Shown here: piece after piece, positions 55,832 to 64,000 of the stretch | How positions within the stretch are numbered: position 1 is the first letter of the stretch | How the letters are laid out: each line of letters begins with the position of its first letter | Assembly (NCBI RefSeq): GCF_000518885.1 | Contig: NZ_JAEL01000011.1 | Coordinates: forward strand, 21,730 to 85,729 | Reading direction: 5' to 3' | Origin: Bacillus sp. J33 | GTDB lineage: Bacteria; Bacillota; Bacilli; Bacillales; Cytobacillaceae | Length of the DNA: 64,000 nt | Notes under the pieces: model-generated | What the model was told of the DNA's origin: nothing | What the model saw: only the letters and a program-made list of their open reading frames with translations | Database searches by the model: none | Translations under genes and position numbers: made by a program

Positions 55832-55859
55832 AAAAACTCCAGCAATCAAGCTGGAGTTT
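55832..55859 (-). terminator. Terminator of ctaG
   Basis: AAACTCCAGC (55834-55843) pairs with GCTGGAGTTT (55850-55859), followed on the minus strand by TTTATATG. Confidence 0.8.
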
Positions 55860-55863
55860 CCGT

Positions 55864-56766
55864 TTATTTAATAGGCTGTGGATTCAGCATGTGCTCTTTT
55901 TCAATTGCTGTCGGTTCCTGTTCTTTTTTATACCAGGCGAAAAAGATTTGAGCTAGGACAATCCCATAAACAATTTCTTGGATAATCTTCATAATCACGC
56001 CGCCCAGCTGCTGATCATGTATCAGCGACATTGAATTAAACATCTCAGGTCCGCTAAGGTTCAAACTGGCCAATGTAGTTGAAGGAACACATAACTGCAG
56101 AGCTTGTGCCCATGCATTTGGATCAGAATAAGTATTGTACATCGGATTATCTGCGAATATAATCAGTGCACATGCAGGCGTCAGCAGAACACCATTGGCA
56201 AACACATATCCTACCTTTTTAAGGCCGCCTAAATTATCCATCTCTGGAAGTTCATTAACTATTGGCCACCACATAAATGTTGCCAATAAGAATAGTAATG
56301 TAGTGTAAACCGTATGGAGCATCATATCCGTTTTAACTATGTCAAATACATCAGGGATATGATAAATGGAAAAAATTCCATTGAACAAGATAAGTGCTAT
56401 AAGCGGCTTGGTGAAAAATTTGAAGAAGGGCTTTATCCACTTTGCATGGATCGCTGACCGCCATACCCATTGGGGAATCCCCATAATAACGAGAGGCGGT
56501 ACAACTAAATATAAGATAGCCATCTGGATCATATGGGCATAAAACATTAAATGGCCCATCAAGTCAACTGGAGACCCTTTGATCACATATAGAACGACCA
56601 TCCCAATTGTAAAGTATACACCTTGCCTTCTTGTTAATGGTTCACTATGCTTGAATCTGCTGCGATACTTAATTGTTAACATATAGTAGCCCACAAGAAT
56701 AAGGAGTACAAATAAAAAGAAGAATGGACTCCAAAGTGCACGGAAACCGAATATTTCTAAAGACAT
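55864..56766 (-). CDS. ctaG: caa3 oxidase assembly factor CtaG
   Basis: The 300-residue polytopic protein (about seven helices) is of the caa3_CtaG family, needed for formation of active cytochrome caa3, probably in CuB delivery. Stretches GHLMFYAHMIQMAILYLVVPPL, YHIPDVFD and MLHTVYTTLLFLLATFMWWP are typical. ATG 56766 follows GAGGTGATAAGC. Unlike in B. subtilis, it is cut off from ctaF by a terminator and a MITE-like remnant. Confidence 0.94.
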   Translation of the reverse strand: MSLEIFGFRALWSPFFFLFVLLILVGYYMLTIKYRSRFKHSEPLTRRQGVYFTIGMVVLYVIKGSPVDLMGHLMFYAHMIQMAILYLVVPPLVIMGIPQWVWRSAIHAKWIKPFFKFFTKPLIALILFNGIFSIYHIPDVFDIVKTDMMLHTVYTTLLFLLATFMWWPIVNELPEMDNLGGLKKVGYVFANGVLLTPACALIIFADNPMYNTYSDPNAWAQALQLCVPSTTLASLNLSGPEMFNSMSLIHDQQLGGVIMKIIQEIVYGIVLAQIFFAWYKKEQEPTAIEKEHMLNPQPIK

Positions 56767-56931
56767 GCTTATCACCTCATTCAGTATAACTATATCTGGC
56801 CTTACATAACGGATTTAAAGTATAACCTTTGCTAAGCTGCATTAAAAATAGCCAAGTATTATTATACTCCCTTACATCCACGAACTCAATAAAGTGCATC
56901 TCCCTATAGTTTCATTACCTGCTTTACATAC

Positions 56932-56996
56932 GCTCTTTTCACATAGATTGCTGTTATAGTTTATAAATTTTGTCCGTTGATTTCAGCAAAAGAGCC
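56932..56996. repeat. MITE-like element, 65-bp deleted copy between ctaF and ctaG
   Basis: GCTCTTTTCACATAGATTG at one end and CAGCAAAAGAGCC at the other, with the TTATAAATTTTGTCCGTTGA segment between. Flanks TTACATAC (56924-56931) and TTACATAA (56997-57004) match 7/8. Confidence 0.8.
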
Positions 56997-57001
56997 TTAC
57001 A

Positions 57002-57032
57002 TAAAAAGAAAATCGGCTAAAAGCCGATTTTC
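57002..57032 (-). terminator. Terminator of the ctaCDEF transcript
   Basis: GAAAATCGGCT (57008-57018) pairs with AGCCGATTTTC (57022-57032); on the minus strand TTTTTATG follows. It overlaps the repeat-copy target duplication. Confidence 0.85.
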
Positions 57033-57040
57033 TCCTATAA

Positions 57041-57376
57041 TTACCACCAAATGACAGTCAAGAAAGCAATGATTGTTATAAACCCGACTAATGCCCCGGA
57101 ATATAAGAACAATGCAGGTGCTTCATGTCCTTTATGGCTCATATGCATGAAATAGTATAATTGGAAGATTACTTGCACAATTGCAAGAATCAGGATGAAC
57201 GGCACGATAAACCATGCCGAGAAGCCTTCATAACCAGCTGCTACGAACGCAACAATTGTTAAGAAGATCATCATTGCAAAGGTGATAACTTGATGCTTCA
57301 TCTCTTCTGCACTTTTTTTGCGTCTATATTCAATGTCTACTCTTGGGTTATCTGAGTTTGGTTGTTGATTTGCCAT
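57041..57376 (-). CDS. ctaF: Cytochrome caa3 oxidase subunit IV
   Basis: The 111-residue protein has three transmembrane helices (VITFAMMIFLTIVAFVAAGY, FIVPFILILAIVQVIFQLYYFMHM, LFLYSGALVGFITIIAFLTVIWW), the COX IVB type. Accessory subunit of the aa3/caa3 oxidase. ATG 57376 follows GGTGGGATAAACTG, 4 bp after ctaE. Confidence 0.95.
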   Translation of the reverse strand: MANQQPNSDNPRVDIEYRRKKSAEEMKHQVITFAMMIFLTIVAFVAAGYEGFSAWFIVPFILILAIVQVIFQLYYFMHMSHKGHEAPALFLYSGALVGFITIIAFLTVIWW

Positions 57377-57380
57377 CAGT

Positions 57381-58010
57381 TTATCCCACCATTCCCATTA
57401 AATATACTACTGTGAAGATGAATACCCAAACAACGTCGATAAAGTGCCAGTAAAGACTAGCTACATAAAATTTAGGAGCATTGTAAAGGCTTAATCCTCT
57501 TTTGCTATTGCGGATCATTAATGTAGTGATCCAAAGTAAACCGAATGCTACGTGTGCACCATGGAAACCAACTAATGTATAAAAAGCTGAACCAAATGCA
57601 CTGCTTGTAAAGCTATGATGGAATTCATGAACATAATGATTGAATTCATAGATCTCCAAACCCAGGAATCCAAGTCCAAGCAAAACTGTGATTCCAAGCC
57701 ATAGCTGCATCTTTTTAAAGTTAAAATTCTTCATATGATACATTGCATATACGCTTGTTAACGAGCTTGTTAATAATAGCATCGTCATAATAAAAGCAAG
57801 AGGAATTTCAAATAGGTCTTTCGCTAATGCCATATCACTGCTAGGAACTTTATCCTTCAGGGCAAGGTAGGTAGCAAAGAGGGAGGCGAATAGAACCGTC
57901 TCTCCTCCAAGGAAAAACCAGAAACCTAAGAATTTATTCTTGGCTTCGAGGGTTTGTTTTTCAGGCGACGCCGGCCATGTTTCATAAGTCATTTTTTGTT
58001 CAGCTGCCAT
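57381..58010 (-). CDS. ctaE: Cytochrome caa3 oxidase subunit III
   Basis: The 209-residue subunit III has five transmembrane helices. Typical segments are KNKFLGFWFFLGGETVLFASLF, FYTLVGFHGAHVAFGLLWI and LYWHFIDVVWVFIFTVVYL. It supports subunit I structurally. Its ATG shares one base with the ctaD stop (TAATG). Confidence 0.96.
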   Translation of the reverse strand: MAAEQKMTYETWPASPEKQTLEAKNKFLGFWFFLGGETVLFASLFATYLALKDKVPSSDMALAKDLFEIPLAFIMTMLLLTSSLTSVYAMYHMKNFNFKKMQLWLGITVLLGLGFLGLEIYEFNHYVHEFHHSFTSSAFGSAFYTLVGFHGAHVAFGLLWITTLMIRNSKRGLSLYNAPKFYVASLYWHFIDVVWVFIFTVVYLMGMVG

Positions 58011-59878
58011 TATGCCTTAACCCCCTTATCATTATCATCTTCCAAATCTTCTTTATGAATGTGGTAGCCATGGTCATCCTTAACAGAACGAACAAACATG
58101 GAACCTAAAGTTATCAGCATACCTACGACAAGAACTGGAATTCCCCAGCTGTAGTCAGCACGGTACATTGCTCCAAATGCAGCAACGAATAAACCAAGAG
58201 AAATAACAAATGGAATGAAAGAATTATTTGGCATGTGGATATCACCCAGCGGTTCAGCAGGTGCCATTCCTTTTTTGCCTTCCATCTTTTCAAGCCAGTA
58301 TGCATCAAGTCCGCGAACGAGCGGAAGCTGTTTGAAGTTATAGAATGGAGGCGGTGAAGGAATAGCCCATTCAAGCGTACGACCGTCACCCCATGGGTCA
58401 TTGCCAACCTTTTCATTTTTAACGCTTGTAATAACAATGTTAATTAACATTACAATCACGGCGACTGCCATAAAGAAAGCGCCGACTGTACTAATAAAGT
58501 TCGCTGTTTCCAATCCCTGTCCAGGAAGGAACGTAAAGATACGGCGAGGCATTCCCCATAGTCCAAGGAAATGCTGAATAAAGAATGTTAAATGGAATCC
58601 AATAAAGAATAATACAAATGTAATTTTTCCGAGCAATTCATTTAACATGGTACCGAACATTTTCGGCCAGTATAAATGTGCTCCTGCAAATAATGCAAAT
58701 ACCACACCGCCGACAATTACATAGTGGAAGTGGGCTACTACAAAATAGCTGTCATGGTACTGGTAGTCCTGTGCAGCAGATGCAAGCATTACACCAGTAA
58801 CACCACCGGCTACGAAAGAAGGAATGAAGGCAACAGCCCAAAGCATTGGCGTTGTAAACGTAATGCTTCCGCCCCACATTGTAAATAGCCAGTTAAAGAT
58901 TTTAATACCCGTAGGTACCGCAATTGCCATTGTTGCAACGGCAAAGATCGCATTAGCAATAGGACCCATACCTGTTGTAAACATATGGTGAGCCCAAACC
59001 ATGAAACCTAAGAAACCGATAAGAACTGTTGCGAATACCATGGAAGAATATCCGAACAGGCGCTTTCTTGAGAAAATCGCAAAAATTTCAGAGAAAATAC
59101 CGAAAGCCGGCAATACAAGGATATAAACTTCAGGGTGTCCAAAAATCCAGAAGAAATGCTCCCAGATAATTGTATTACCGCCCATTGATGCATCAAAGAA
59201 GTTAGATCCAAACATACGGTCAAAAATGAGCAAGAATAATCCTACTGTTAAAGCAGGGAATGCAAATAGAATTAAGGCAGATGTAACAAATGTAGCCCAA
59301 GTAAACATTGGCATACGCATATATGTCATACCTGGTGCACGCATATTAATGATGGTAACAAGGAAGTTGATACCCCCAATTAGCGTACCCGCACCAGAGA
59401 TCTGCAATCCAAGTGCATAGAAGTCGATGCCATGGCCTTCAGATGCAAGTGATAAAGAAGCATAAGAAGTCCAGCCTGCATCAGGAGCGCCCCCTAAAAA
59501 CCAGGATAGGTTTAGGAAAACTCCACCGAAGAAAAATAGCCAGAATCCTAAAGAATTCAAGAATGGGAATGCAACGTCACGCGCACCAATTTGAAGTGGC
59601 ATTACTGCATTCATAAAAGCGAAAATTAGAGGCATAGCCGCTAAGAAGATCATCGTTGTACCGTGCATTGTTAAAATTTCATTATACAATCCGGCACTTA
59701 CAAAATCATTGTTTGGTACTGCAAGCTGGATACGGATGAACATGGCTTCCAACCCGCCAAGCAAAAAGAAAAATCCGCCAGCTATAAGATAAAGGATTGC
59801 GATTTTTTTATGGTCAACTGTTGTTAAGTAGTCCCATAAAACCGCTCCAAAACCTTTTTTCTGTGCTAAGGTACTCAC
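58010..59878 (-). CDS. ctaD: Cytochrome caa3 oxidase subunit I
   Basis: The 622-residue haem-copper oxidase subunit I holds haem a, haem a3 and CuB and pumps protons. Key residues are visible: the low-spin haem ligand in ILTMHGTTMIF, the crosslinked His-Tyr in FGHPEVYILVLPAFG, the CuB pair in VWAHHMFTTGM, and HDSYFVVAHFHYVIVGG. About 14 helices, the longer Bacillus-type form with a C-terminal extension. GTG 59878 follows GGGAGGTAAAATT. Confidence 0.97.
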   Translation of the reverse strand: MSTLAQKKGFGAVLWDYLTTVDHKKIAILYLIAGGFFFLLGGLEAMFIRIQLAVPNNDFVSAGLYNEILTMHGTTMIFLAAMPLIFAFMNAVMPLQIGARDVAFPFLNSLGFWLFFFGGVFLNLSWFLGGAPDAGWTSYASLSLASEGHGIDFYALGLQISGAGTLIGGINFLVTIINMRAPGMTYMRMPMFTWATFVTSALILFAFPALTVGLFLLIFDRMFGSNFFDASMGGNTIIWEHFFWIFGHPEVYILVLPAFGIFSEIFAIFSRKRLFGYSSMVFATVLIGFLGFMVWAHHMFTTGMGPIANAIFAVATMAIAVPTGIKIFNWLFTMWGGSITFTTPMLWAVAFIPSFVAGGVTGVMLASAAQDYQYHDSYFVVAHFHYVIVGGVVFALFAGAHLYWPKMFGTMLNELLGKITFVLFFIGFHLTFFIQHFLGLWGMPRRIFTFLPGQGLETANFISTVGAFFMAVAVIVMLINIVITSVKNEKVGNDPWGDGRTLEWAIPSPPPFYNFKQLPLVRGLDAYWLEKMEGKKGMAPAEPLGDIHMPNNSFIPFVISLGLFVAAFGAMYRADYSWGIPVLVVGMLITLGSMFVRSVKDDHGYHIHKEDLEDDNDKGVKA

Positions 59879-59906
59879 AATTTTACCTCCCTTTTCAAAA
59901 AATCCC

Positions 59907-60983
59907 CTATTGTTCCATAACCTTTAAGCCCATTAAGTATTCTGAAAGGGCATCAAGTTGTTCCTCTGTTAACTCTCCATAAGTACCTGTCATTTTATTT
60001 CCAGGCTTATATGTTTCTGGATCTCTCAGCCAATTCTTCAAGTCTTCTTCAGTATGGTCAAGGATACCAGCAATACGGTCACGATCACCGAAGTTTGTTA
60101 AGTTTGGAGCTAAACGAGCTGCTTCAGGAGCAGTGTTAGCTGGAGTAACAGCATGACAGCCGATACAGCTGTTATTGAAGACTTCTTGACCAGCTTGCGC
60201 AAGATCTGTTTCTGCCTGTTGAGGCTCTTTTACATCCTGCATTGCAGTTACCCATTGATCGAACTGATCGCGTGGAACCGCTTTAACTTTGAAATCCATC
60301 AAAGCATGGGAAGGACCGCAAAGCTCTGCACACTTACCATAGAAGTAATTGTCGGCTTCAGCAGCTTTTTCACCGTCAAACTTCAGCCAGAATTTATTCA
60401 CGTTATCAGTGTTTGTATCCAGCTTACCGCCTACAGCAGGAATCCAGAATGAGTGCTTCACATCAGAAGCGATAAGATTGAAGTATACTTTTTCATCAGT
60501 TGGCACAACTAATTCCTGGCCAGTGATAATTTCCTGGTTTGGATATTCAAACTCCCACCAGTACAGGTTTGCACGCACATTAACAACAAGTGCATCTGTT
60601 TTGCCTTCTTCATTCTTCTTTTCCATTGGGCTCACATCTGCAAGCTTAAAGGTAGCTGAAACTGTCGGTACAGCAAGAATAAGAAGCAAAAGAATAGGGA
60701 TAACAGTCCAAATAATTTCCAGTTTGTGGCTTCCTTCAACTTGTTTCGGAATTCTGTCGTCCTTGCGGCGGAATTTAAAAACAACAATAAAGAAGATTAC
60801 TGTTACGACGGCAATTACCCCTACCATAATTGCAGTACTTAACACCATCAAATCAAATTGTGTTTGCGCCACTTCGCCAGCAGGATTCAGCGTAGATAAA
60901 TACGGTTTGCCGGAGCAAGCGGAAAGAATGAGCGCCATCATTGCAAACAGAGAATAAAGACGCCACTTTGCAAGCCTTTTCAT
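59907..60983 (-). CDS. ctaC: Cytochrome caa3 oxidase subunit II with cytochrome c domain
   Basis: The 358-residue lipoprotein has a signal peptide with lipobox (LILSAC, Cys about residue 23), two transmembrane helices, a CuA cupredoxin domain (KHSFWIPAVGGK, CAELCGPSHALM) and a fused C-terminal cytochrome c domain with CIGCH and the Met ligand in PGNKMTGTYGELT. It receives electrons from cytochrome c. ATG 60983 after AAAGAGGGG. First gene of ctaCDEF. Confidence 0.97.
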   Translation of the reverse strand: MKRLAKWRLYSLFAMMALILSACSGKPYLSTLNPAGEVAQTQFDLMVLSTAIMVGVIAVVTVIFFIVVFKFRRKDDRIPKQVEGSHKLEIIWTVIPILLLLILAVPTVSATFKLADVSPMEKKNEEGKTDALVVNVRANLYWWEFEYPNQEIITGQELVVPTDEKVYFNLIASDVKHSFWIPAVGGKLDTNTDNVNKFWLKFDGEKAAEADNYFYGKCAELCGPSHALMDFKVKAVPRDQFDQWVTAMQDVKEPQQAETDLAQAGQEVFNNSCIGCHAVTPANTAPEAARLAPNLTNFGDRDRIAGILDHTEEDLKNWLRDPETYKPGNKMTGTYGELTEEQLDALSEYLMGLKVMEQ

Positions 60984-61094
60984 AGCTTAATCAAACCCCT
61001 CTTTCATAAAAATTTCATTTTTTGAATTGTTTGATCAAAAAATATGGATAAATCCCCTCTCGTAACTAGCGAAAGAAAGAATTTCCTAACAAAA

Positions 61095-62033
61095 TTAAAT
61101 AAGTGTGATAATTACCATAGCTACAAACATGATGGTCAGATATTGTAATGAGTATACAAACATTAATGTAGCCCACTTAATATCATCATTAAACTTTCTG
61201 GCATATAGGCCCGTCAAAATCCAGCCGATATTCAACGCTGTTGCAAGAATTAAGAACGGCATGCCAAGTGAAGGCATAAGCAGCGGCAGCGGCAATAATG
61301 CTGCAACCCAAGCATAAATATGCCTTTTTGTCACTTTAAACCCTTTTACTACTGGAAGCATTGGAACTCCCGCAGCACGGTATTCCTCCACTCTTCTCAT
61401 CGCAAGTGCGTAAAAATGGGGAGGCTGCCAGATAAAAACGATTGCGAATAGCACCCATGCCATCGGGTCAAGACTTGCATCCACAGCGGCCCATCCAATT
61501 AAAGGAGGAACTGCACCGGAAATGCTGCCAACGACCGTGTTAGAAACGAACCTGCGCTTTGTCCACATTGTATAAAGGACAACATAGCTAAAAACGCCAA
61601 TTAACCCTATTGCAACTGCTGTTGCTGTTGTAAACATCAAAAAGGCAGTTCCAAGTCCAATCAGCAGGAAACTCATAATGGCAACCTTCGCAGGGTTCAC
61701 CTTTCCCGTAACTGTTGGCCTGCCTTTTGTTCTTTCCATTAAAGGATCAATATCGCGGTCAATATAATTATTTAAGCTGCATGAGCCGGCTATAATCAGT
61801 GATGAACCAATTAATGTATACATAACCAAATCCAGATGGTTGAAAAACCCTTCGCCGGAAAAATGCAATGCAAGCCAAACACCGGTAAAGGTAGTGATCA
61901 AATTTGAATTTACAATGCCTATTTTAATCAGCGCAAGGAAATCCTTCCAGACTGTAGTCTCCGGTATATCATTTTGAAGGCTTCGCTCACTGTCTTCAAT
62001 AGCAGTTTCACTCAAAGCCCGTGAGTCAGACAT
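61095..62033 (-). CDS. ctaB: Protohaem IX farnesyltransferase (haem O synthase)
   Basis: The 312-residue UbiA-family prenyltransferase adds farnesyl to haem B. The motifs [19 protein letters not shown] (NxxxDxxxD Mg-diphosphate site) and [20 protein letters not shown] are typical, with about nine transmembrane helices. ATG 62033 follows AAAGGAGGAAAAGAT; the frame extends to 62117 without support. Divergent from ctaA and 111 bp upstream of ctaC. Confidence 0.96.
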   Translation of the reverse strand: MSDSRALSETAIEDSERSLQNDIPETTVWKDFLALIKIGIVNSNLITTFTGVWLALHFSGEGFFNHLDLVMYTLIGSSLIIAGSCSLNNYIDRDIDPLMERTKGRPTVTGKVNPAKVAIMSFLLIGLGTAFLMFTTATAVAIGLIGVFSYVVLYTMWTKRRFVSNTVVGSISGAVPPLIGWAAVDASLDPMAWVLFAIVFIWQPPHFYALAMRRVEEYRAAGVPMLPVVKGFKVTKRHIYAWVAALLPLPLLMPSLGMPFLILATALNIGWILTGLYARKFNDDIKWATLMFVYSLQYLTIMFVAMVIITLI

Positions 62034-62710
62034 ATCTTTTCCTCCTTTATCCCTTATCACAAACCCAGCTATTTTAGCACTACAACTACTATATAGCATT
62101 ACTGCACTTAAAGCCATATTTGCGATAAAAAACGAGGGGTATACCCTAAATGATAATGGTCATTATCATTCTAATAGTTTCCACTATTCACAACATTAAT
62201 AGGCAATTTTTTATCCAAAACAAAAAATAAACCTTTCTTCTGTATATTAAATCACACTTTAAATCGCTTTTGTGAATTTTTTTAGAATAATTTATGACTA
62301 ATTTGTGTCAAAGCTAAAATATGCTTAAAGAAAGGTTGTTTTTTTGAGATAATAAAGCCTGCTGGGAAACTAAAGGAGTAAAGATTTCTAACCCAAAAAT
62401 ATGTATCTTGCCATGGGGAAACAAGCAATACTTTCCGCGACAGGATTATCCATTTTATACCCCCTTTATATTTCTAGCAAACTCCAATCCAAGTTTCAAC
62501 CTTTTTTACTATAATTACGTTTATAATTTTTATAAGTATTGTAAAAGAAACATTATTCCTGTACTATCGAAAAAGTAAATGGAGAAGGAATCCTAACTGG
62601 CTTTTTAAAAATTTTTTGATAAGATAGAGTACGGATAATTAATAGAAACGAAATTTTTACCGGATTTGTATAAACCAATATAACGAATATGATGAAGAAG
62701 GTGAAAGGCT
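62034..62710. other. Divergent ctaA-ctaB regulatory region
   Basis: No gene is supported. Contents: a TGCTATATAGT extended -10-like sequence for ctaB near 62094 on the minus strand, a perfect GGGTATACCC palindrome (62137-62146), a Fur-type inverted repeat (62149-62170), and TTTGTGAAT (62269-62277), like the ResD-binding motif reported for B. subtilis cta genes. The ctaA promoter was not identified with confidence. Confidence 0.5.
62149..62170. promoter_or_regulatory. Perfect 22-bp palindrome with Fur-type half-sites
   Basis: AATGATAATG and CATTATCATT are exact inverted repeats around GT. The TGATAAT/ATTATCA halves match Bacillus Fur-family half-sites, but are 4 bp rather than 1 bp apart. It lies 116-137 bp upstream of the ctaB start. 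Role inferred only. Confidence 0.5.
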
Positions 62711-63694
62711 TTGCAACGATCTTTAAAGTGGTTTGCCGTTTTGACAACTATCGGCATGCTCTTGATATTACTGGGTGGTGCACTTGTTACCAAAACAGAA
62801 TCAGGTATGGGATGCGGGAACTCCTGGCCGCTTTGCAACGGGGAGTTTGTTCCAACCAATATTACTCCAGAGCTGGTAATTGAACTTGCACACCGACTTG
62901 TTTCCGGTTCGGTTGGAATAATGGTCTTAATTTTGTCAGTTTGGACTTGGAGAAAAATGGGACATATAAGGGAAACGAAATTTTTGTCTCTGACTTCCTT
63001 CATTTTCCTTGTGCTGCAAGCATTAATTGGAGCCGCCGCAGTAGTTTGGGGGCAATCTGATTTTGTGCTTGCATTGCATTTTGGCATTTCCCTAATATCT
63101 TTTGCAGCAGTGCTGCTTCTCACATTGCTTATATTTGAAGTTGATAAAAAATTCCAGGCTGAGAAGCTAATTATCGATAAAAGAATGAGAAGTCATATTA
63201 TAGGTGTTTCATTATATAGCTATGCAGTGGTTTACACCGGGGCTCTTGTCCGCCATGTAAATGCCAGCCTTGTATGCCGTGATTGGCCGCTTTGCATCAA
63301 TGGATCATTCACACTGCCAGAAAACATGTATGAATGGGTTCAAATGGGCCATAGGGCAGCAGCTGGTTTAATCTTTATCTGGATAGGCTACATCACCTTC
63401 CTGGCAATGAAGCATTATAGAGACCAAAAAGTTATATACTGGGGCTGGATTATCTCATTTATTCTCGTATCACTGCAGGTAGCTGCGGGAGCCTTGGTTG
63501 TCGTTACCAGACTTAATTTATATATAGCACTTGCTCATGCATTCTTTATTTCTTGTTTGTTCGGGGTGTTAAGCTACTTTATCCTTCTCTCTTCACGAAG
63601 CAGGAAGAATGCGCTTGCCAGCCATAAAACTGAGCAGCCAGAACACGAAGAGAAGCAGGAAACGGCTGCTCCTCCAGTTACTACAATCACCTAA
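62711..63694 (+). CDS. ctaA: Haem A synthase
   Basis: The 327-residue protein with eight transmembrane helices oxidises haem O to haem A. The four conserved histidines ([35 protein letters not shown]) and two extracellular cysteine pairs ([22 protein letters not shown]) of the Bacillus type are present. TTG 62711 follows AAGGTGAAAGGC. The C-terminal tail is Glu/Thr-rich. Its terminator appears interrupted by the insertion sequence that begins at 63718. Confidence 0.95.
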   Translation: MQRSLKWFAVLTTIGMLLILLGGALVTKTESGMGCGNSWPLCNGEFVPTNITPELVIELAHRLVSGSVGIMVLILSVWTWRKMGHIRETKFLSLTSFIFLVLQALIGAAAVVWGQSDFVLALHFGISLISFAAVLLLTLLIFEVDKKFQAEKLIIDKRMRSHIIGVSLYSYAVVYTGALVRHVNASLVCRDWPLCINGSFTLPENMYEWVQMGHRAAAGLIFIWIGYITFLAMKHYRDQKVIYWGWIISFILVSLQVAAGALVVVTRLNLYIALAHAFFISCLFGVLSYFILLSSRSRKNALASHKTEQPEHEEKQETAAPPVTTIT

Positions 63695-63730
63695 AAATAG
63701 AAAAAGAGCTTCGGCGCTGTGAACTATACC

Positions 63731-63777
63731 CCGGATAGCGGACACTGATAAAAAAGTGCCCCTATCCGGGGTTTTTT
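63731..63777 (+). terminator. Hairpin terminator inside the IS left end
   Basis: CCCCGGATAG pairs with CTATCCGGGG across about 23 nt, followed by TTTTTT. It would stop transcription entering from ctaA and can replace the interrupted ctaA terminator. Confidence 0.75.
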
Positions 63778-63818
63778 GTGTTTCAATAGATTTAATGAAT
63801 AGGGACGGAGGATTTATC

Positions 63819-64000
63819 ATGAGTAAGAATATTTATAATGATTTCCAAATGAAAGAGCTTGAAAAGAATCCTAATGTGTTGAGGACTTCTGAAAGGTCAA
63901 TCTCCTATAGTTCGGAATTTAAGATAAAAGCAGTGACGGAGTACAAAAATGGGAAAACACCATCGCAAATCTTTATTGAACAAGGCTTTGATCTTGAGAT
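63819..64000 (+). CDS. Transposase OrfA-like protein, helix-turn-helix (partial)
   Basis: The first 60 codons are visible from ATG 63819 (ribosome site GGACGGAGG). ISYSSEFKIKAVTEYKNGKT followed by PSQIFIEQGFDLE is the N-terminal helix-turn-helix pattern of IS3-family OrfA proteins common in Bacillus. The gene continues beyond the window. Identification is by motif; whether it is intact cannot be seen. Confidence 0.75.
   Translation, partial: MSKNIYNDFQMKELEKNPNVLRTSERSISYSSEFKIKAVTEYKNGKTPSQIFIEQGFDLE

Larger units (their letters stand above)
63718..64000 (+). mobile_element. Left part of an IS3-type insertion sequence (runs off window)
   Basis: The block starts TGTGAACTATACCCC, with the TG...GGACA character of IS3-family ends (GATAGCGGACA follows), then a strong hairpin, then a transposase reading frame from 63819. 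Before it lies AAAAAGAGCTTCGGCGC, which looks like the first half of a ctaA terminator. The right end is outside the window, so family and boundaries are provisional. Confidence 0.6.

Noticed and set aside
62137..62146. GGGTATACCC as a copper-sensor (CsoR) operator
   Set aside because: CsoR sites have the opposite arrangement (TACCC...GGGTA); this palindrome does not fit.
62605..63123. 172-codon minus-strand open frame over the start of ctaA
   Set aside because: Antisense to the clearly identified ctaA; no independent support.

Overview
The window is a chromosomal segment from a low-GC, endospore-forming Bacillaceae bacterium. The gene order resembles Cytobacillus, Mesobacillus or B. firmus-type relatives of Bacillus subtilis, but species is an inference. 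The evidence is near-complete colinearity with the B. subtilis ctaA-ylb-mra/dcw-spoIIG-ylmC segment, Bacillus-type ribosome binding sites, frequent TTG/GTG starts, and sporulation genes (sigG, sigE, spoIIGA, spoVE, spoVD, rsfA, ylbJ, ylbD). Most genes lie on the minus strand.

Layout: 1-3050 holds ylmC (partial), sigG and the spoIIGA-sigE operon. 3250-4600 holds a plus-strand hmp flavohaemoglobin with an FNR-type site. 4700-25200 is the division and cell-wall cluster, read right to left: mraZ, rsmH, ftsL, pbpB, spoVD, murE, a stand-alone Mur-ligase N-domain protein, mraY, murD, spoVE, murG, murB, divIB, ylxW, ylxX, sbp, ftsA, ftsZ. 25400-28700 holds bshC, a DUF3397 protein and panE. 28880-32060 is a three-gene biotin-dependent acyl-CoA carboxylase operon. 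32300-51900 is the ylb region (ylbP to ylbA) with rsfA, rpmF, coaD, rsmD, a probable CsfG sporulation sRNA and several lineage-specific genes. 51960-55640 holds an Asp23-family protein, a YtvI/AI-2E-type permease, an Eis-like acetyltransferase and a DUF420 protein. 55860-63700 is the caa3 cytochrome oxidase cluster (ctaG, ctaF-ctaE-ctaD-ctaC, ctaB, divergent ctaA). From 63718 an IS3-type insertion sequence begins and runs off the window.

The genes form three functional blocks: septation and peptidoglycan synthesis, including sporulation versions; compartment-specific sporulation sigma control; and aerobic respiration with haem A synthesis.

The least explained structure is a dispersed family of small non-coding mobile elements (MITE-like), seen in at least nine full, deleted or decayed copies. 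Full copies have GGCT[C/G]TTTTC-type ends. Three copies carry exact 8-bp target-site duplications and four more carry 7/8 matches or near-matches. One copy supplies the only ATG upstream of ylbC, and one sits exactly at a stop codon. Other observations are a 12-bp helix that can hide the sigG Shine-Dalgarno in read-through RNA, a 22-bp-spaced spoIIG promoter, an FNR class-II site at hmp, 10-bp-spaced MraZ-type boxes, and a crotonase paralogue that appears to lack both catalytic glutamates.
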